The notes below the pieces were generated by a model that ran no database searches, was not told where the DNA came from, and was given only the letters and a program-made list of their open reading frames with translations. From contig OY725494.1 of NCBI GenBank assembly GCA_963281255.1, positions 695,934 to 759,933 of the forward strand: 64,000 bases of DNA, written 5' to 3'. Source of the DNA: Aphrocallistes beatrix. Taxonomy: Eukaryota; Porifera; Hexactinellida; Sceptrulophora; Aphrocallistidae. Of this stretch, positions 21,508-31,829 are shown in pieces (the first letter of the stretch is position 1; every line of letters begins with the position of its first letter). A program made the position numbers and the translations under genes.

Positions 21508-21540
21508 TTTCCACCTGATGTTGATAACATCAGGTGGAAA
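21508..21540. repeat. Perfect hairpin, 15-bp arms
   Basis: TTTCCACCTGATGTT, a 3-base loop, then AACATCAGGTGGAAA. It sits exactly where the NHL pseudogene ends, so it may mark the breakpoint. Confidence 0.8.
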
Positions 21541-21668
21541 TGTTATTAGACACTTTTTTAAAAATCTTAGATGTTCAAATATCGATATACAGCTATTGTT
21601 GTTACCTAGAGTAAAGAAAATCTCGGACTACGTATAGTGGAAGATAAAAGTAATTGGGATATCCATAG

Positions 21669-21759
21669 GCTTAAAGTCATTCCCATTCCCATCCCATATG
21701 GGAATCTGTGGGGTTTCCCATGGGAATTCCTACAGATTCCCATTCCAACGGCAACCCTG
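21669..21759. mobile_element. hAT-like MITE end, GGGAATGGGAATGACT family
   Basis: Right end ...CATTCCAACGGCAACCCTG. Same family as 24745-24843 and 57255-57608. The interior is runs of CCCATTCCCATGGG-type motif. The left end is not clear. Confidence 0.5.
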
Positions 21760-21882
21760 AAAGGACAATTATTGTTAATCAAATAATCAATTCTAAGAAT
21801 AGGTAGACTAGGTTTCACTAGATTCAAAGTGTTTAGGTACTAGGAGTATGAGTATACTAATTATACTGAATTGAATTCAAAC

Positions 21883-22122
21883 TTAATATCTATTCTCCGC
21901 CTTTAACATCTCTATTTTAGCTTCATCCCTTTCTCGGCGACTTCTAGATATCCTATCTGAGCTATCATCCCTACAGCAGCAGCAAGCACAGCAACTTAAG
22001 CAAATGAATAAAATAGAGCAACATAAACATAATAGGTATTGCAATTTAGATTCGGGATATGTAGCTTGAATACCAGTTACTAAAATCATTCCTCCCAGAA
22101 ACGCAGCAAAATGAGAAAGCAT
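21883..22122 (-). CDS. Small cysteine-rich membrane protein, hypothetical (79 aa)
   Basis: An ATG-started ORF of 79 residues. Two hydrophobic segments (about residues 5-22 and 29-49), the second unusually cysteine-rich (LLCLCCSILFICLSCCACCCC), are followed by a charged tail with RSRRERDEAK and KAENRY. Cysteines next to a membrane segment are often palmitoylated, which is a family-independent inference. No known family recognised. It may instead be one exon of a larger gene or chance. Confidence 0.35.
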   Translation of the reverse strand: MLSHFAAFLGGMILVTGIQATYPESKLQYLLCLCCSILFICLSCCACCCCRDDSSDRISRSRRERDEAKIEMLKAENRY

Positions 22123-22274
22123 AGCTAGATAAATTATTAATTAATTGCTATAGATAAAAATAAAAAAGATGATATAGTAGAAACTAGAAATAAAAAAGAT
22201 GATATAAAAAAAGAGCATTTGTACCTAAGTCAAGTGATTCTCACCCTTATTTTAGTCATAGATCCTTCCATTAC

Positions 22275-23295
22275 GATTTTAATTATGACAAGCACGCTTC
22301 GCTTGCTTGCGCTGCGCGGCTTGCGGACACTGCGTGTCCGCAGAGTCACCCTGCGGGTGCCTGGAGTTACTCAATCTAACATATTTTGGGATTTTTTTCC
22401 TTTATATAAATATTTTAAACATATGGATCCGAAAATATAATATTCGAAATCTACACCCCTAAAAACCCCATGTCAACCGTTGAAAGCAAGTTTCTAGCAT
22501 ATTTTTAATATTTGTTTACTTTATGTATCTATTGTAAACAAAAGTAAACAAATTGATCATCAAATTTACTCGAAAATATGATATTCAAAATCTACACCCC
22601 TAAAAACCCCATGTCAACCGCTGAAAGCAAGTTTCTAGCATATTTTTGAGATTTGTTTACTTTATGTATCTATTGTAAACAAAAGTAAACAAATTGATCA
22701 TCAAATTTACTCGAAAATATGATATTCGAAATCTACACCCCTGAAAACCCCATGTCAACCGTTGAAAGCAAGTTTCTAGCATATTTTTGAGATTTGTTTA
22801 CTTTATGTATCTAATGTAAACAAAAGTAAACAAATAATTTATCATATAGATCTGAAAATATGATATTCGAAATCTACACCCCTAAAAACCCCATGTCACC
22901 CGTTGGAAGCTAGTATCTAGCATTATTTTCAAAATTCATCAAATGATGTGAAAATATGTAGATAATCTTTTTTATTGCCAAATACTATAATACATTTAAG
23001 ATATCAAACATAAGTTGTGGCTTTGAAATATTAATAACAATGACGATCTATTGTAGTGTCGTACAATGGTTTCTATTGTGATAGTGTAGTCATTTATTTT
23101 GTATAGAAAAGGTGTGAAAATTTGTTTTCCATTTTTTTTGCAGAGGTGTGAAAATTTCGCTTAGATTTTCGAAATTAATCCTAGATTCATCATTTGACAC
23201 CTACATGCCAATTTTCATATCTCTACGACTTGCAAGTTCTTCAATCAATTCGGACAAACAAAACAAAAAAAATCCTAGCATTTTAATATATAAGA
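22275..23295 (-). repeat. Rep-B, full copy with internal tandem expansion
   Basis: The minus strand starts TTAAAATGCTAGGATTTTTT near 23290, then TTGTCCGAATTGATTGAAGA, and ends at 22280-22345 with GCGGACACGCAGTGTCCGC and AAGCAAGCGAAGCGTGCTTG. Its head and its 3' hairpins parallel Rep-A, so the two are related families. Other copies: 51312-51545 with 52300-52480, 53335-54075 and 63661-64000. Confidence 0.75.
22425..22940. repeat. Tandem repeat, 141-bp unit, about 3.7 copies
   Basis: CTACACCCCTAAAAACCCC starts at 22451, 22592, 22733 and 22874, exactly 141 bases apart. Each unit also has ATGTCAACCG and TGTAAACAAAAGTAAACAAA. Copies differ by a few bases. The Rep-B copy at 53335 has only one unit. 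Confidence 0.9.
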
Positions 23296-23589
23296 TAATA
23301 TCACTTGCATTCCTTTAACACTAATTATAATCTACTTGTAAGTCCTTGTTAGTGTCAGTGACAAAAAGCGTTAAATATCCGCTCGCATTCTTGTCCCTTT
23401 TCATCTTCATTTGTATAAACAAATTCAGGACTGGTACTACTTGGAGTGGCATGAGTGTTCGGATGCTCATTTCCTCTCTGACTAGTACATCAATGTGAAA
23501 TCTCTGCTCGAAATGGTTTGAAACACGCATTATAGCTGAATGATAATCGATAAGCATAACAGTAATGACCGGCTTATATAACCTGTCCT
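23296..23589. other. Spacer
   Basis: A 78-codon ORF lies here on the minus strand (23321-23557) without recognisable domains. I treat it as unproven. Confidence 0.3.
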
Positions 23590-23867
23590 CAGTGGCGTAG
23601 CTAGATATTTTAAATTATTAAGCACTCCTCGAAATTGGCGCCCCACTTCCACCTGAAAATAAAATTTTGATAGCTATTTTTTCTGAATGTACTAATCAAT
23701 TGTTCAATTATAATTGATTAATCAAATGCGAGGAGAATTCATTAATTCTACTGAAAAAGACAGGTTCAAAAAATAGAGTTTTGTTGCCATGATTCATATT
23801 CTGCGCCCCTAGCTTCGTAATTTTAGTACGCACGTGCGTACTGTGCGTAATGCTAGCTACGCCACTG
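23590..23867. mobile_element. hAT MITE (278 bp)
   Basis: Ends CAGTGGCGTAGCTAGA and TGCTAGCTACGCCACTG. Perfect 8-bp duplication CCTGTCCT at 23582-23589 and 23868-23875. Confidence 0.92.
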
Positions 23868-24179
23868 CCTGTCCTGTCATTAAAAAATTGGGAGCTAAAA
23901 CTGGTCACTTGGACCAAATTTAGCATCCAAAGTTGGTCCCCGGACAAAATTAGATCGCCAAATCTGGTCCAAATTTTAGCGTGACAGCCCAAGATCAATT
24001 ACGGAAACTATAGTTTCATCGGACCAGCTATGGTTGTCAATCCTCCTAACTGGTTAGTCTTGTCATAACATATCAGGGTTGAACCATTTAGCAATGACTT
24101 ATCCGGGAACAGTTATAATGATCATAATCGGTCTGTCATGGACCAGTTATGCCATAACTAGTTCGACAATTATTTAAGG

Positions 24180-24387
24180 CAGGGGTGCTCAAACTTTTAA
24201 ATCTACGGGCCACTTAAAAAATTAGGCTCCGCCTTACGGGCCACAAATCATAGTATCTATAATTATTTCTATATAGTGTTTAGAAAAAACAATTATTATC
24301 TGACGATTGAAGTACGTCAATCTACTGTATATATATGAATAATGAAAACAAGCGAATTATCCGCGGGCCACCGTTTGAGCACCCTTG
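24180..24387. mobile_element. hAT MITE (208 bp)
   Basis: Ends CAGGGGTGCTCAAAC and GTTTGAGCACCCTTG. Perfect 8-bp duplication ATTTAAGG at 24172-24179 and 24388-24395. Confidence 0.92.
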
Positions 24388-24744
24388 ATTTAAGGTAGTA
24401 ATGCACACTATTATTATATAATTGGTGCTCACTATAAACATTTATTATATGGTTTCCAAAAATTAATTGCTGTTGATTATAACATATAAAGAAGAACTTG
24501 ATCTCCTCAATATGAAGAAATTATTGAAGGAATTTATAAGTTGAAATGAAGTGAGACAAAATATATTTGAAACTTCGATATAGAGTTAAAATACTTCATA
24601 TCTGGATCCTTGTTATATTTCTAGTTACCATTATACATTAATAAACTCATATGTTACTTGATATACTATAATGATACTGAATTAATTATGTTAATCTCTG
24701 ATGATGAAAAAAATCTTGCCCCCCAATAATTTGCACAAATCGCC
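24388..24744. other. AT-rich spacer
   Basis: No gene or element recognised. Confidence 0.4.
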
Positions 24745-24843
24745 GCCTATGGTCCTATGGGAATCCCCATGGAGATTCCCACAGGAATCCTATGGGAATG
24801 GGATGGGAATGGGAATTGAAATTTCATTCCCACGGCAACCCTG
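24745..24843. mobile_element. hAT-like MITE, right-end fragment
   Basis: GGGAATCCCCATGG-type runs and the end CCCACGGCAACCCTG, as at 57608. The left end is truncated. Confidence 0.5.
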
Positions 24844-24844
24844 T

Positions 24845-25812
24845 CTACTACATATAAGGCCTCACAGTAACATGCGGATTTGGACTAGGGATGTGGTAGA
24901 AGATGGTTAAACTAATACATGAGCTGCCCGAAATCATTAACATGCAGAATATAGCTTAGGAATGTATTACCAGCATATGTAAATATGGTATCAAAGTACT
25001 AATTTTGATCAGTCATCATGTGATTACGCAATAGGCTATATTTGTGTGTGATTTTCAGAGACAGTTTAAGGGCACTTCTAAGTGTTTTTAACGTTAAATT
25101 TTTCGCTTACAAATAAGATGTGAATGGGTGATGCGAAAAAATTGGGCTATTTTAATGGAATGTTGCTACATTCCAGGGTTGCTATGGAAGCATATTTTGG
25201 TCAGTCTCGAAAACCGAAAAAAATAGGCATTCAAATTTAAACCCTATTGATAAACAATAGACTACCTCATTAAGCGAAAATATAATTTATACATCTAAAT
25301 CCATTATTTTACAATTCTAAAGACAATTCATCATATTGGTCACATTTGATCATTTGTCGAAAAGCATTGAATTTAGACTTATATGAATGCCTAGTTATTG
25401 CGGTTTTCAAGATAATACTTCAACTGACCAATATACGTTTCCATAGCAAAGCTGGAATGTAGCAACATTCAATTCAAAAATCCAATTTTTTGCATCAACC
25501 CATTCACATCTCAGTTTTATGCGAAAAATCTATATTAAAAACACTTAGAAGTGCCCTTAAACTCCCTCTGAAAGTCACTAATTCATCACAAATATAACCT
25601 ATTCCGCAATCAAATGATGACTACTCAAAATTAATAATATCGGTTATGGGTACTTTGACCTCATATTTATTTATGCTGGTAATACATTCCTAAGCTCTAT
25701 TCTGCATGTTAATGAATCCAGGCAGCTCATGTATTAGTTCAGCCATCTTCTACCGCATCCCTAGTCTAAAATGCGCAAGTTACTGTAAGTCCATTTATGT
25801 ACTATAGTAGGC
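24845..25812. mobile_element. Large foldback element, about 380-bp arms
   Basis: 24845-25220 and 25430-25812 are inverted copies. Shared blocks include GGAATGTATTACCAGCATA, TAAGGGCACTTCTAAGTG and GGAATGTTGCTACATTCC. The right arm alone recurs at 32780-33193, next to the duplicated 7TM gene, so the element was carried along with the segmental duplication. Confidence 0.8.
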
Positions 25813-27620
25813 CATGTTTAAACAAATGCATATTCTCAATTGTCATTTACCAGAGTTTACAAAAAAATAATACAACATTTTAAGAACTAACAACTTCTTG
25901 CCTTTTCAATCTTTGGTGATGAGTAATGGATCGGTAAGGCTAGGTGTATACCTCGTGCGAACTCTTCCAAAACGATATTTCAGCTTCTTTATGAGTAAAC
26001 CACCAAAAAATACGACTGTCGCTAATAGGTACTGTGAACCAATTACTAGAAATGCAACAAGAGACAGAACTACTACGATGCCTGTGATAATCTGACAGCA
26101 GATATCTAAAGCATTTATTTGTGTTTCTGTAGTCAGCAGAGGTTCATATTCTAAAGCCCCATAGACTTGGTTAATGAAGTTGGGACAGTATACAACAGTA
26201 GCAAATAAGAAAAAGTAATGATCGAGAAATTCTGTCAAAACCATGCATCCAACCCCAATTACGATGAAAGTCGTAATGATACCAAAATGATAGCTGGTCT
26301 TAACTGCTCTCCTCACGATCTGACTGCTCATTCCTCGAACTTTTAGCTCCACAGCCTTCCACTTCAATGTTTTGTATAATGACCTAACTTGTTTGGTCCA
26401 AATGCAGAAATATACTAACAGTATGATTGGATATATTAATCTTTCAAAGATATATAATTGGCGGACAGATCCTGTGATGAACAGTAGAACTCCAATCACG
26501 CATGAAACCGAGATATTAATCATGATAGCTTTTAGAGGCTGCGCATTGATATCATGATAAGTAGTATTAAGATATTTTACGAGACCTGTCACAAGAGTAA
26601 TTGACAACAATAATCCAACTTGTCCAACAGTTATGAAGGCTCCTGCGATCGGTTTACTAATTATCACATTGAAATCACTGTTGTATAGAGCACTTCCCAT
26701 AGTGCAATTGTTGGTTGTAGGATTATTTGACTTTGAATGAGCCAACTCTAAACCAAATTCATCTATTAATATTGTACTCATCTCAATGATATTTATTATC
26801 ATTAAAAACAAGTACTTGATAATCTCAACTTTATAATGCAGTGCAAGTTCTGAAGAGTTTCCGAACATGTCAGTGTTAGCCGTTTTTACTGCCTGACGAT
26901 ACAAACGGACGAAGTAGATAATTCTCTTCACGAAGTAGACATTCCAGAGTGTAGACAGCCCGACAAACACAAATAAGTAGATAAACAATAAGTAATCGAA
27001 ATCAGTGCGAATATTTTCTAAAAATGGATACAACATATCGATTAAGTTGAGAATTTTTGATTAAATAACTGCTGAAGTCCTAATTTATTATAGAAATATG
27101 AATGTTTTTATAGTTTTTGTTGAGATGGGCTTATAGAATTCACTTTCAGTAAGCACTATATATATATATATTTACTAGCTTAACATTGCTCCAGATAATT
27201 ACTAGTTACATCATATTGGTACTGGTTCTCGCCTGTTATCGCATTCTCGTGGTCAGTGAATTGTGGATTATCTAAGGGGAACTCTACCACTTTTCTTTAT
27301 GGAACCAACACCTATGATTTATTTAGCTAATGTCCGTTAAATGAGAGGAAATTGGATATCATTTTCATAATGCTTTTATTGAAATTTATAATTCCTTCAT
27401 TATAATTTAATAGTTCATTGAAAGTGGCTAAAGTATGTACACTTTAAAGTTATTTGATTCCATAAGCATTTAATAAGTATTACTACGAATCATAAGTGGT
27501 AGAATTTGATATCATCGTGCACATTTGCTAGAGAGTCACGATATCAGAATCATCTTTATAAGGTGGATACTTTGTGTCATAATTTCTCAAACTGATTTTC
27601 CGTACTAAAGTATAGTCAGA
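25240..27620. repeat. Segmental duplication unit 1 (7TM locus)
   Basis: About 2.4 kb, including the foldback right arm, the 376-residue 7TM gene and its 5' flank, is repeated at about 32640-35500. Flanks match outside the genes too (e.g. ATAATTACTAGTTACATCAT near 27194 and 35078), so this is a DNA-level duplication. Confidence 0.85.
25906..27036 (-). CDS. 7TM-family membrane protein (376 aa), copy 1
   Basis: An intact single-exon gene. Hydrophobic segments near residues 14-35, 71-92, 128-152, 168-190, 195-213, 250-272 and 308-350 (the last long enough for two passes) give seven or eight membrane spans. The loop between spans 2 and 3 has NNCT, a possible N-glycosylation site, and would be outside if the N-terminus is outside. 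The loop after span 5 is basic (KTLKWKAVELKVRG). No signal peptide, no recognisable GPCR motifs such as DRY or NPxxY. Family unknown to me; four other copies or fragments lie at 10228, 17590, 33705 and 60674. Receptor-like topology is inference. The ATG at 27036 is the only early start. Confidence 0.85.
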   Translation of the reverse strand: MLYPFLENIRTDFDYLLFIYLFVFVGLSTLWNVYFVKRIIYFVRLYRQAVKTANTDMFGNSSELALHYKVEIIKYLFLMIINIIEMSTILIDEFGLELAHSKSNNPTTNNCTMGSALYNSDFNVIISKPIAGAFITVGQVGLLLSITLVTGLVKYLNTTYHDINAQPLKAIMINISVSCVIGVLLFITGSVRQLYIFERLIYPIILLVYFCIWTKQVRSLYKTLKWKAVELKVRGMSSQIVRRAVKTSYHFGIITTFIVIGVGCMVLTEFLDHYFFLFATVVYCPNFINQVYGALEYEPLLTTETQINALDICCQIITGIVVVLSLVAFLVIGSQYLLATVVFFGGLLIKKLKYRFGRVRTRYTPSLTDPLLITKD

Positions 27621-27990
27621 ATCGCTTATTATGAATCACTAGGGGATCAAAAAATGTGTTCATAATAGAAATATTTTTTATTAAGAAATTCTTATTAAGA
27701 ATTCTTATTAAGAATACGAATCCTATTTAGAGAATGAAATTCAGACCAGAAATTTGTTCATAATAGACCAATTTTCATATTAATTATAAACAAGGAATTC
27801 CCTCTACTCTATGATAAGACCAGTGGATGTAAAATTAACGACAGAAGAAATCTTCGTGTTCAGCGCATCCTTTAAACATTTGATTCACGTTTTCACTCAT
27901 TCTGGTAGAGTCCACTCTCTCTATAGAAGTGTTCTCCTCTCTAGTATCCTCAGCTTAATATAGCATATACGTACATGTATTGATTGTACC
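27621..27990. other. Spacer
   Basis: No gene recognised. Short inverted AAGAATTCTTATTAAGAA-type repeats near 27690-27720. Confidence 0.35.
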
Positions 27991-28545
27991 TAGGGTTTTT
28001 AATCCCGGTCTAAAATTCCAATCCCGGGATTTCGGGATTGACAAATTCTGAATCCCGGGATTTGTAATTTTCAAGAATTGGTATGCTAGTATTTATATAT
28101 ATAACGTGCATATAACGAGACTATTTTTTAATTACGGAAATTGTTTACTACATGAATTCACTGAGCTAATTTCCCACATAGAGAACGCTTGAAATATTTC
28201 AAAATGGGTGCACCTACAAAATTTTGCAAACGATTTTCTCAGCCATCATATAGATATTGTAAATTTGAAGTGTAAGAGTCACATACAAACACTTTTAAAA
28301 TACATCAGAAAGGTCCTTGCAAGTTCAATTTGACCATATTATTAGTATCACAACTTTGTATAGTATATTAATCAGTGTGTTATATATTTTGAATCACTAT
28401 TTCATCCAATTATGGGAAACCCTGTATTTACAAACCAATAGACATTACAACAAATGTGTGATATACGTATAAACTGCATTAATCATCAGTCCCGGGATTC
28501 AATCCCGGGCTAAAACAAGCCGGGATCCCGGGATTAAAAACCCTA
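27991..28545. mobile_element. hAT MITE, AATCCCGGGATT-rich (555 bp)
   Basis: Ends TAGGGTTTTTAATCCCGG and CCGGGATTAAAAACCCTA. Perfect 8-bp duplication ATTGTACC at 27983-27990 and 28546-28553. Several internal AATCCCGGGATT palindromes. The paralogous sequence at 38936-38955 lacks the element, giving an empty site. Confidence 0.95.
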
Positions 28546-28553
28546 ATTGTACC

Positions 28554-28860
28554 GCATTTTACAAATGATTACTTAATTAATTAAAAATTCTTAAAATTAA
28601 TTGATTAAACCAGCAATTAATATATACTACTATGTTCAATTAGGTCAAGTCGCAATTTTCACTTTAACTAATCAACAGTTCTTCAAAAACGAAATTATTA
28701 ATAACTTGTCTTAAAATAAATTATAATTAATAGGTATACTATTTCAGCGATTTGATTCACTGAACTTAGGAATATACGCAATCTTAGGCATCATCGTAGC
28801 GCAATTATAAATAATAGTGATTAATGTAAAAACTAAATTATAACGAATATATATCAATCT
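28554..28860 (+). promoter_or_regulatory. 5' region of coiled-coil gene, duplicated at 38940-39230
   Basis: About 290 bases ahead of the 28939 gene recur at 38940-39230 (e.g. TATATACTACTATGTTCAAT, AGGTCAAGTCGCAATTTTCA). The second copy is not followed by a coding frame. The block probably includes the promoter, but no specific site is claimed. Confidence 0.45.
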
Positions 28861-28938
28861 TTGACACTAATTCTCCAGGAAAAGACAAGTAAATCAATAA
28901 CTGTACAAACTATTTCAAACGTTTTCTCTGAAAATAAA

Positions 28939-29616
28939 ATGACGGATTTCGACCATGTCATCGCACAAATCGAAGACATATTCCGTCAGCTGATCAATCA
29001 GCTGATTGCCAGGAAAGACAAACTCCTAGAAGAGGTCCTCCAAATTCGAGAGGACTTCAACAAGAAGGAAGTTACTCATGCTAAGTCCTTGGATAATCTA
29101 GAGAAAGCCCATCTGCAAATACAAGAGCTAGCTCATAAGGAGAACTATGACCGATCTATACACGAAAAAGCAGGGCTCATGTACCAACAAGCCAAGCAGG
29201 AGTTTGTTCCTACCACACACCCCGATCTTTCCTTCCACTATCCCACCCTCTCCCGCCTCCGATCTCAGATCTTCCAGTTCGGAGAAGTGCAATCGAACCC
29301 TGCACAAGATCAGAAAAACATTTTCATACATGAGAGATATTTGGTTCAAGATTCTGAAAAAATAACGAATGGGACACGAACATTTCCAAAGTTTAACGCT
29401 TCTCATTCTCAATTGACAAAACAAAAAAGATACAGTATCCAAAACCGAAGTAGAGGAATAGCGCGTTGCTTATCACTTAAAAACTTATTTTCTAAATCCA
29501 CTCACTTGATCCCAGGTGAATCTTTGTCCCAGTCAAATGTCGACTTATATCGCCGAAGTTCAATTGACTTCGATCAGAAATCCGCATTAAGTCACCTCGA
29601 TCTCCGCCTGGTATAA
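28939..29616 (+). CDS. Coiled-coil protein of the NHL-protein family, no propeller (225 aa)
   Basis: The open frame can be read from a TTG at 28861, but the first ATG is at 28939 (MTDFDHVIAQIEDIFRQ). Residues about 1-90 are helical and charged, with RKDKLLEEVLQIREDFNKKE resembling the coiled coil before NHL propellers. The region to about 130 (THPDLSFHYPTLSRLRSQIF) also fits that family's linker. After it comes a serine-rich, basic tail with no NHL blade, ending at the TAA at 29614. The gene is therefore a coiled-coil-only member, or its propeller sits on exons I cannot find; a GTATAA at the end could be a splice donor. Role unknown; it could pair with full-length members through the coiled coil. 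Confidence 0.65.
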   Translation: MTDFDHVIAQIEDIFRQLINQLIARKDKLLEEVLQIREDFNKKEVTHAKSLDNLEKAHLQIQELAHKENYDRSIHEKAGLMYQQAKQEFVPTTHPDLSFHYPTLSRLRSQIFQFGEVQSNPAQDQKNIFIHERYLVQDSEKITNGTRTFPKFNASHSQLTKQKRYSIQNRSRGIARCLSLKNLFSKSTHLIPGESLSQSNVDLYRRSSIDFDQKSALSHLDLRLV

Positions 29617-30150
29617 ATCTTGAAGACTATGCCAACATCTCACTGCGGGATTACAAACAAAACTAGAAAAAATGCCTCATCCGTATAACAATGTGGAATA
29701 TATTGAAAAACAAAGGAAAGATAGAGCAGCGAAGAAGGAATTAAAAGGTTCATCCAACATATGAACCATGTAATTCAATATTTGTTTCAGTATCTTATAG
29801 TAAATGCTTTTATTTTGTGACAGCCAAATTGTTATTTGTGGCATTTCCTTTGTTCCACTTTCACTTTCGTTTTCTAGCATCCCAAATAGTCTCATATTCG
29901 GGACATTTCTCTTCTTGTGGGAAACTCTAGCATCAGTATGCACAGATATACTAGGTAGGCATGGCCTCGCTTGGGTTCTCATAAGGATGATGGCATACTA
30001 GTGTGAAATGCATGTTCTATCATTTTATGCTCTGGATGTGGATCCCAGACGTTATAGTCGTCATTTACTCACATTAGACTCCCAACGTAGATCTCTTACT
30101 ATTAGGCATATCATAGAACTCACACATGTAGGTATACTTGTATATAGTAG
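29617..30150. other. Spacer
   Basis: A 30-codon ATG frame at 29672-29764 (MPHPYNNVEYIEKQRKDRAA) is lysine-rich and could be a downstream exon of the 28939 gene, but this is unproven. Confidence 0.3.
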
Positions 30151-30200
30151 ATCTGAGTTTTGACGAGTATTCACTTATTGTGAATACTCATGCAAAACTC
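30151..30200. repeat. Hairpin
   Basis: GAGTTTTGACGAGTATTCAC pairs with GTGAATACTCATGCAAAACTC around a 5-base loop. Confidence 0.6.
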
Positions 30201-30253
30201 GAACTCAATATTTATATTTCTCTTACTCTCAATCGTGTTCTGTGTTAGTAATA

Positions 30254-30647
30254 CAGTGGAACCTCCATAATCCGACATTCAATGGGAGACGAAAAAAATG
30301 TCGGATTAGCAGATTGTCGGATTATCGAATAACCTCCATAATCCGACATTTGTAGAAAATCAGCAAAATGTCGGATTATGGAGGTAAAATAACCTCCATA
30401 ATCCGACATCATTTGAAAGAAGAATAATTTGTCGGATTATGGAGGTAAAATAACCTCCATAATCCGACATTATTTGATAGACGAAAACATTGTCGGATTA
30501 TACAGGTCTAATTTGCATTACTGGAAAATCATTAAATTGTCGGATTATAGAGGTTGTTTTCTATAGAAAAACGATCCGTGAACAGAAATAATGTCGCTTT
30601 AGAGAAATGTTGGATTACAGAGGTGTCGGATTACGGAGGTTCCACTG
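30254..30647. mobile_element. Tigger/pogo-like MITE with repeated AACCTCCATAATCCGACA (394 bp)
   Basis: Ends CAGTGGAACCTCCATAATCC and GGATTACGGAGGTTCCACTG, TA on both sides. The terminal AACCTCCATAATCCGACAT motif recurs about every 60 bases inside, in both orientations. Confidence 0.92.
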
Positions 30648-30649
30648 TA

Positions 30650-30785
30650 CTTGTTTACTGCGGACATACCAATCAGGGTGTTGCAGAAATAATGTTGATG
30701 GATGACTATACCCAAGTAATATCATCTAAAGTTCTAAACCATGAAGGACGGTATGTTGGAAGTAGTTCGCACAAAACCGGAAATA
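30650..30785 (+). other. Exon-like fragment between two MITEs
   Basis: An open frame across this 136-bp island reads YCGHTNQGVAEIMLMDDYTQ and then SKVLNHEGRYVGSSSHKTG. It looks more protein-like than the surroundings but matches nothing I recognise. Confidence 0.25.
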
Positions 30786-31436
30786 CAGTGGAAGCCGCTT
30801 AATCGGGAGACGGATAATCGGGAAATCCGCTTAATCGGGACAAGTTGAAAGGGAACGGATTTTTTACATTATAAATTGATCGGTTAATCGGGACAACAAA
30901 TCGGTTAATCGGGACAATAATTCCCGATTAAGCGAAGAAAAACTTTATTTTCCTCCGCTTAATCGGGAATTATTGTCCCGATTAAGCGAAGAAAAACTTT
31001 CTTCTCCTCCGCTTAATCGGGAATTATTGTCCCGATTAAGCGAAGAAAAACTTTCTTTCTCCTCCGCTTAATCGGGAATTAATATCCCGACTAAGCGAAG
31101 GAGGAGCTTGCTGTCATTATCTGATCGTCATGTACTAAAACAAAATAATTGATTCAAATTAATGGTTGTATATAAATATTCTTTCTTGTCTAAGAATTAG
31201 CTTCTTAGTACTTTGTACATGTAGTTCTAACTTCTATGTAGTAGAATTTCTTTTATATTTATGTAGGATACGCTTTTGTATGTAGCAGGAATACATTTGT
31301 ATGTAATTCATCTTATTCAGGGTAATGACACAGTACGCGGATGTAGATTATTATCATAAGTCGGTTAATCGGGACAATCGGTTAATCGGGACAAAAGGCT
31401 GACTCCCGAGCTGTCCCGATTAAGCGGCTTCCACTG
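30786..31436. mobile_element. Tigger/pogo-like MITE, CCGCTTAATCGGGA type (651 bp)
   Basis: Ends CAGTGGAAGCCGCTTAATCG and CGATTAAGCGGCTTCCACTG, TA on both sides (30784-30785, 31437-31438). Inside, a unit of about 60 bp (CCCGATTAAGCGAAGAAAAA ... CTCCTCCGCTTAATCGGGAA) occurs three to four times. Confidence 0.93.
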
Positions 31437-31638
31437 TAGTACGACTTTCCAAAAAAGGAAGTTCACATAAAAAACACCATTAATCATAATGATAAAAAGT
31501 CGAACTATTTCCTAACTCTGCAATTCGAACTATTTCCTTTTGGAAAAGTATAATAGTCTATTGCATGGAAGCATCCATTAATCCTTCCTTTAATCTCAGT
31601 CAAACGTGGAGATATCTTGAGGCGGTATTTTTCGGATT

Positions 31639-31824
31639 CTAGCATTGTGTATAGTATACATTGGAAACGTGTGTAAGGTTATTAGATCCTGAATTATTAA
31701 ATGGAAATTGAAATGAAGATCCAACTGCAAGAATGAAGTTGAAATGATATTGTTGGATGCTACAAGTGGATAAAGTCAGACTACCCGCGTCCTCCCCGCC
31801 AAATACCAGGAAGATTGCAATCAC
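31639..31824 (-). other. Possible terminal exon, unknown gene
   Basis: The minus strand has a TTTTTCAG acceptor just before 31825, then an open frame (IAIFLVFGGEDAGSLTLSTC and on) to a stop at 31639. No family recognised. Confidence 0.25.
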
Positions 31825-31829
31825 CTGAA

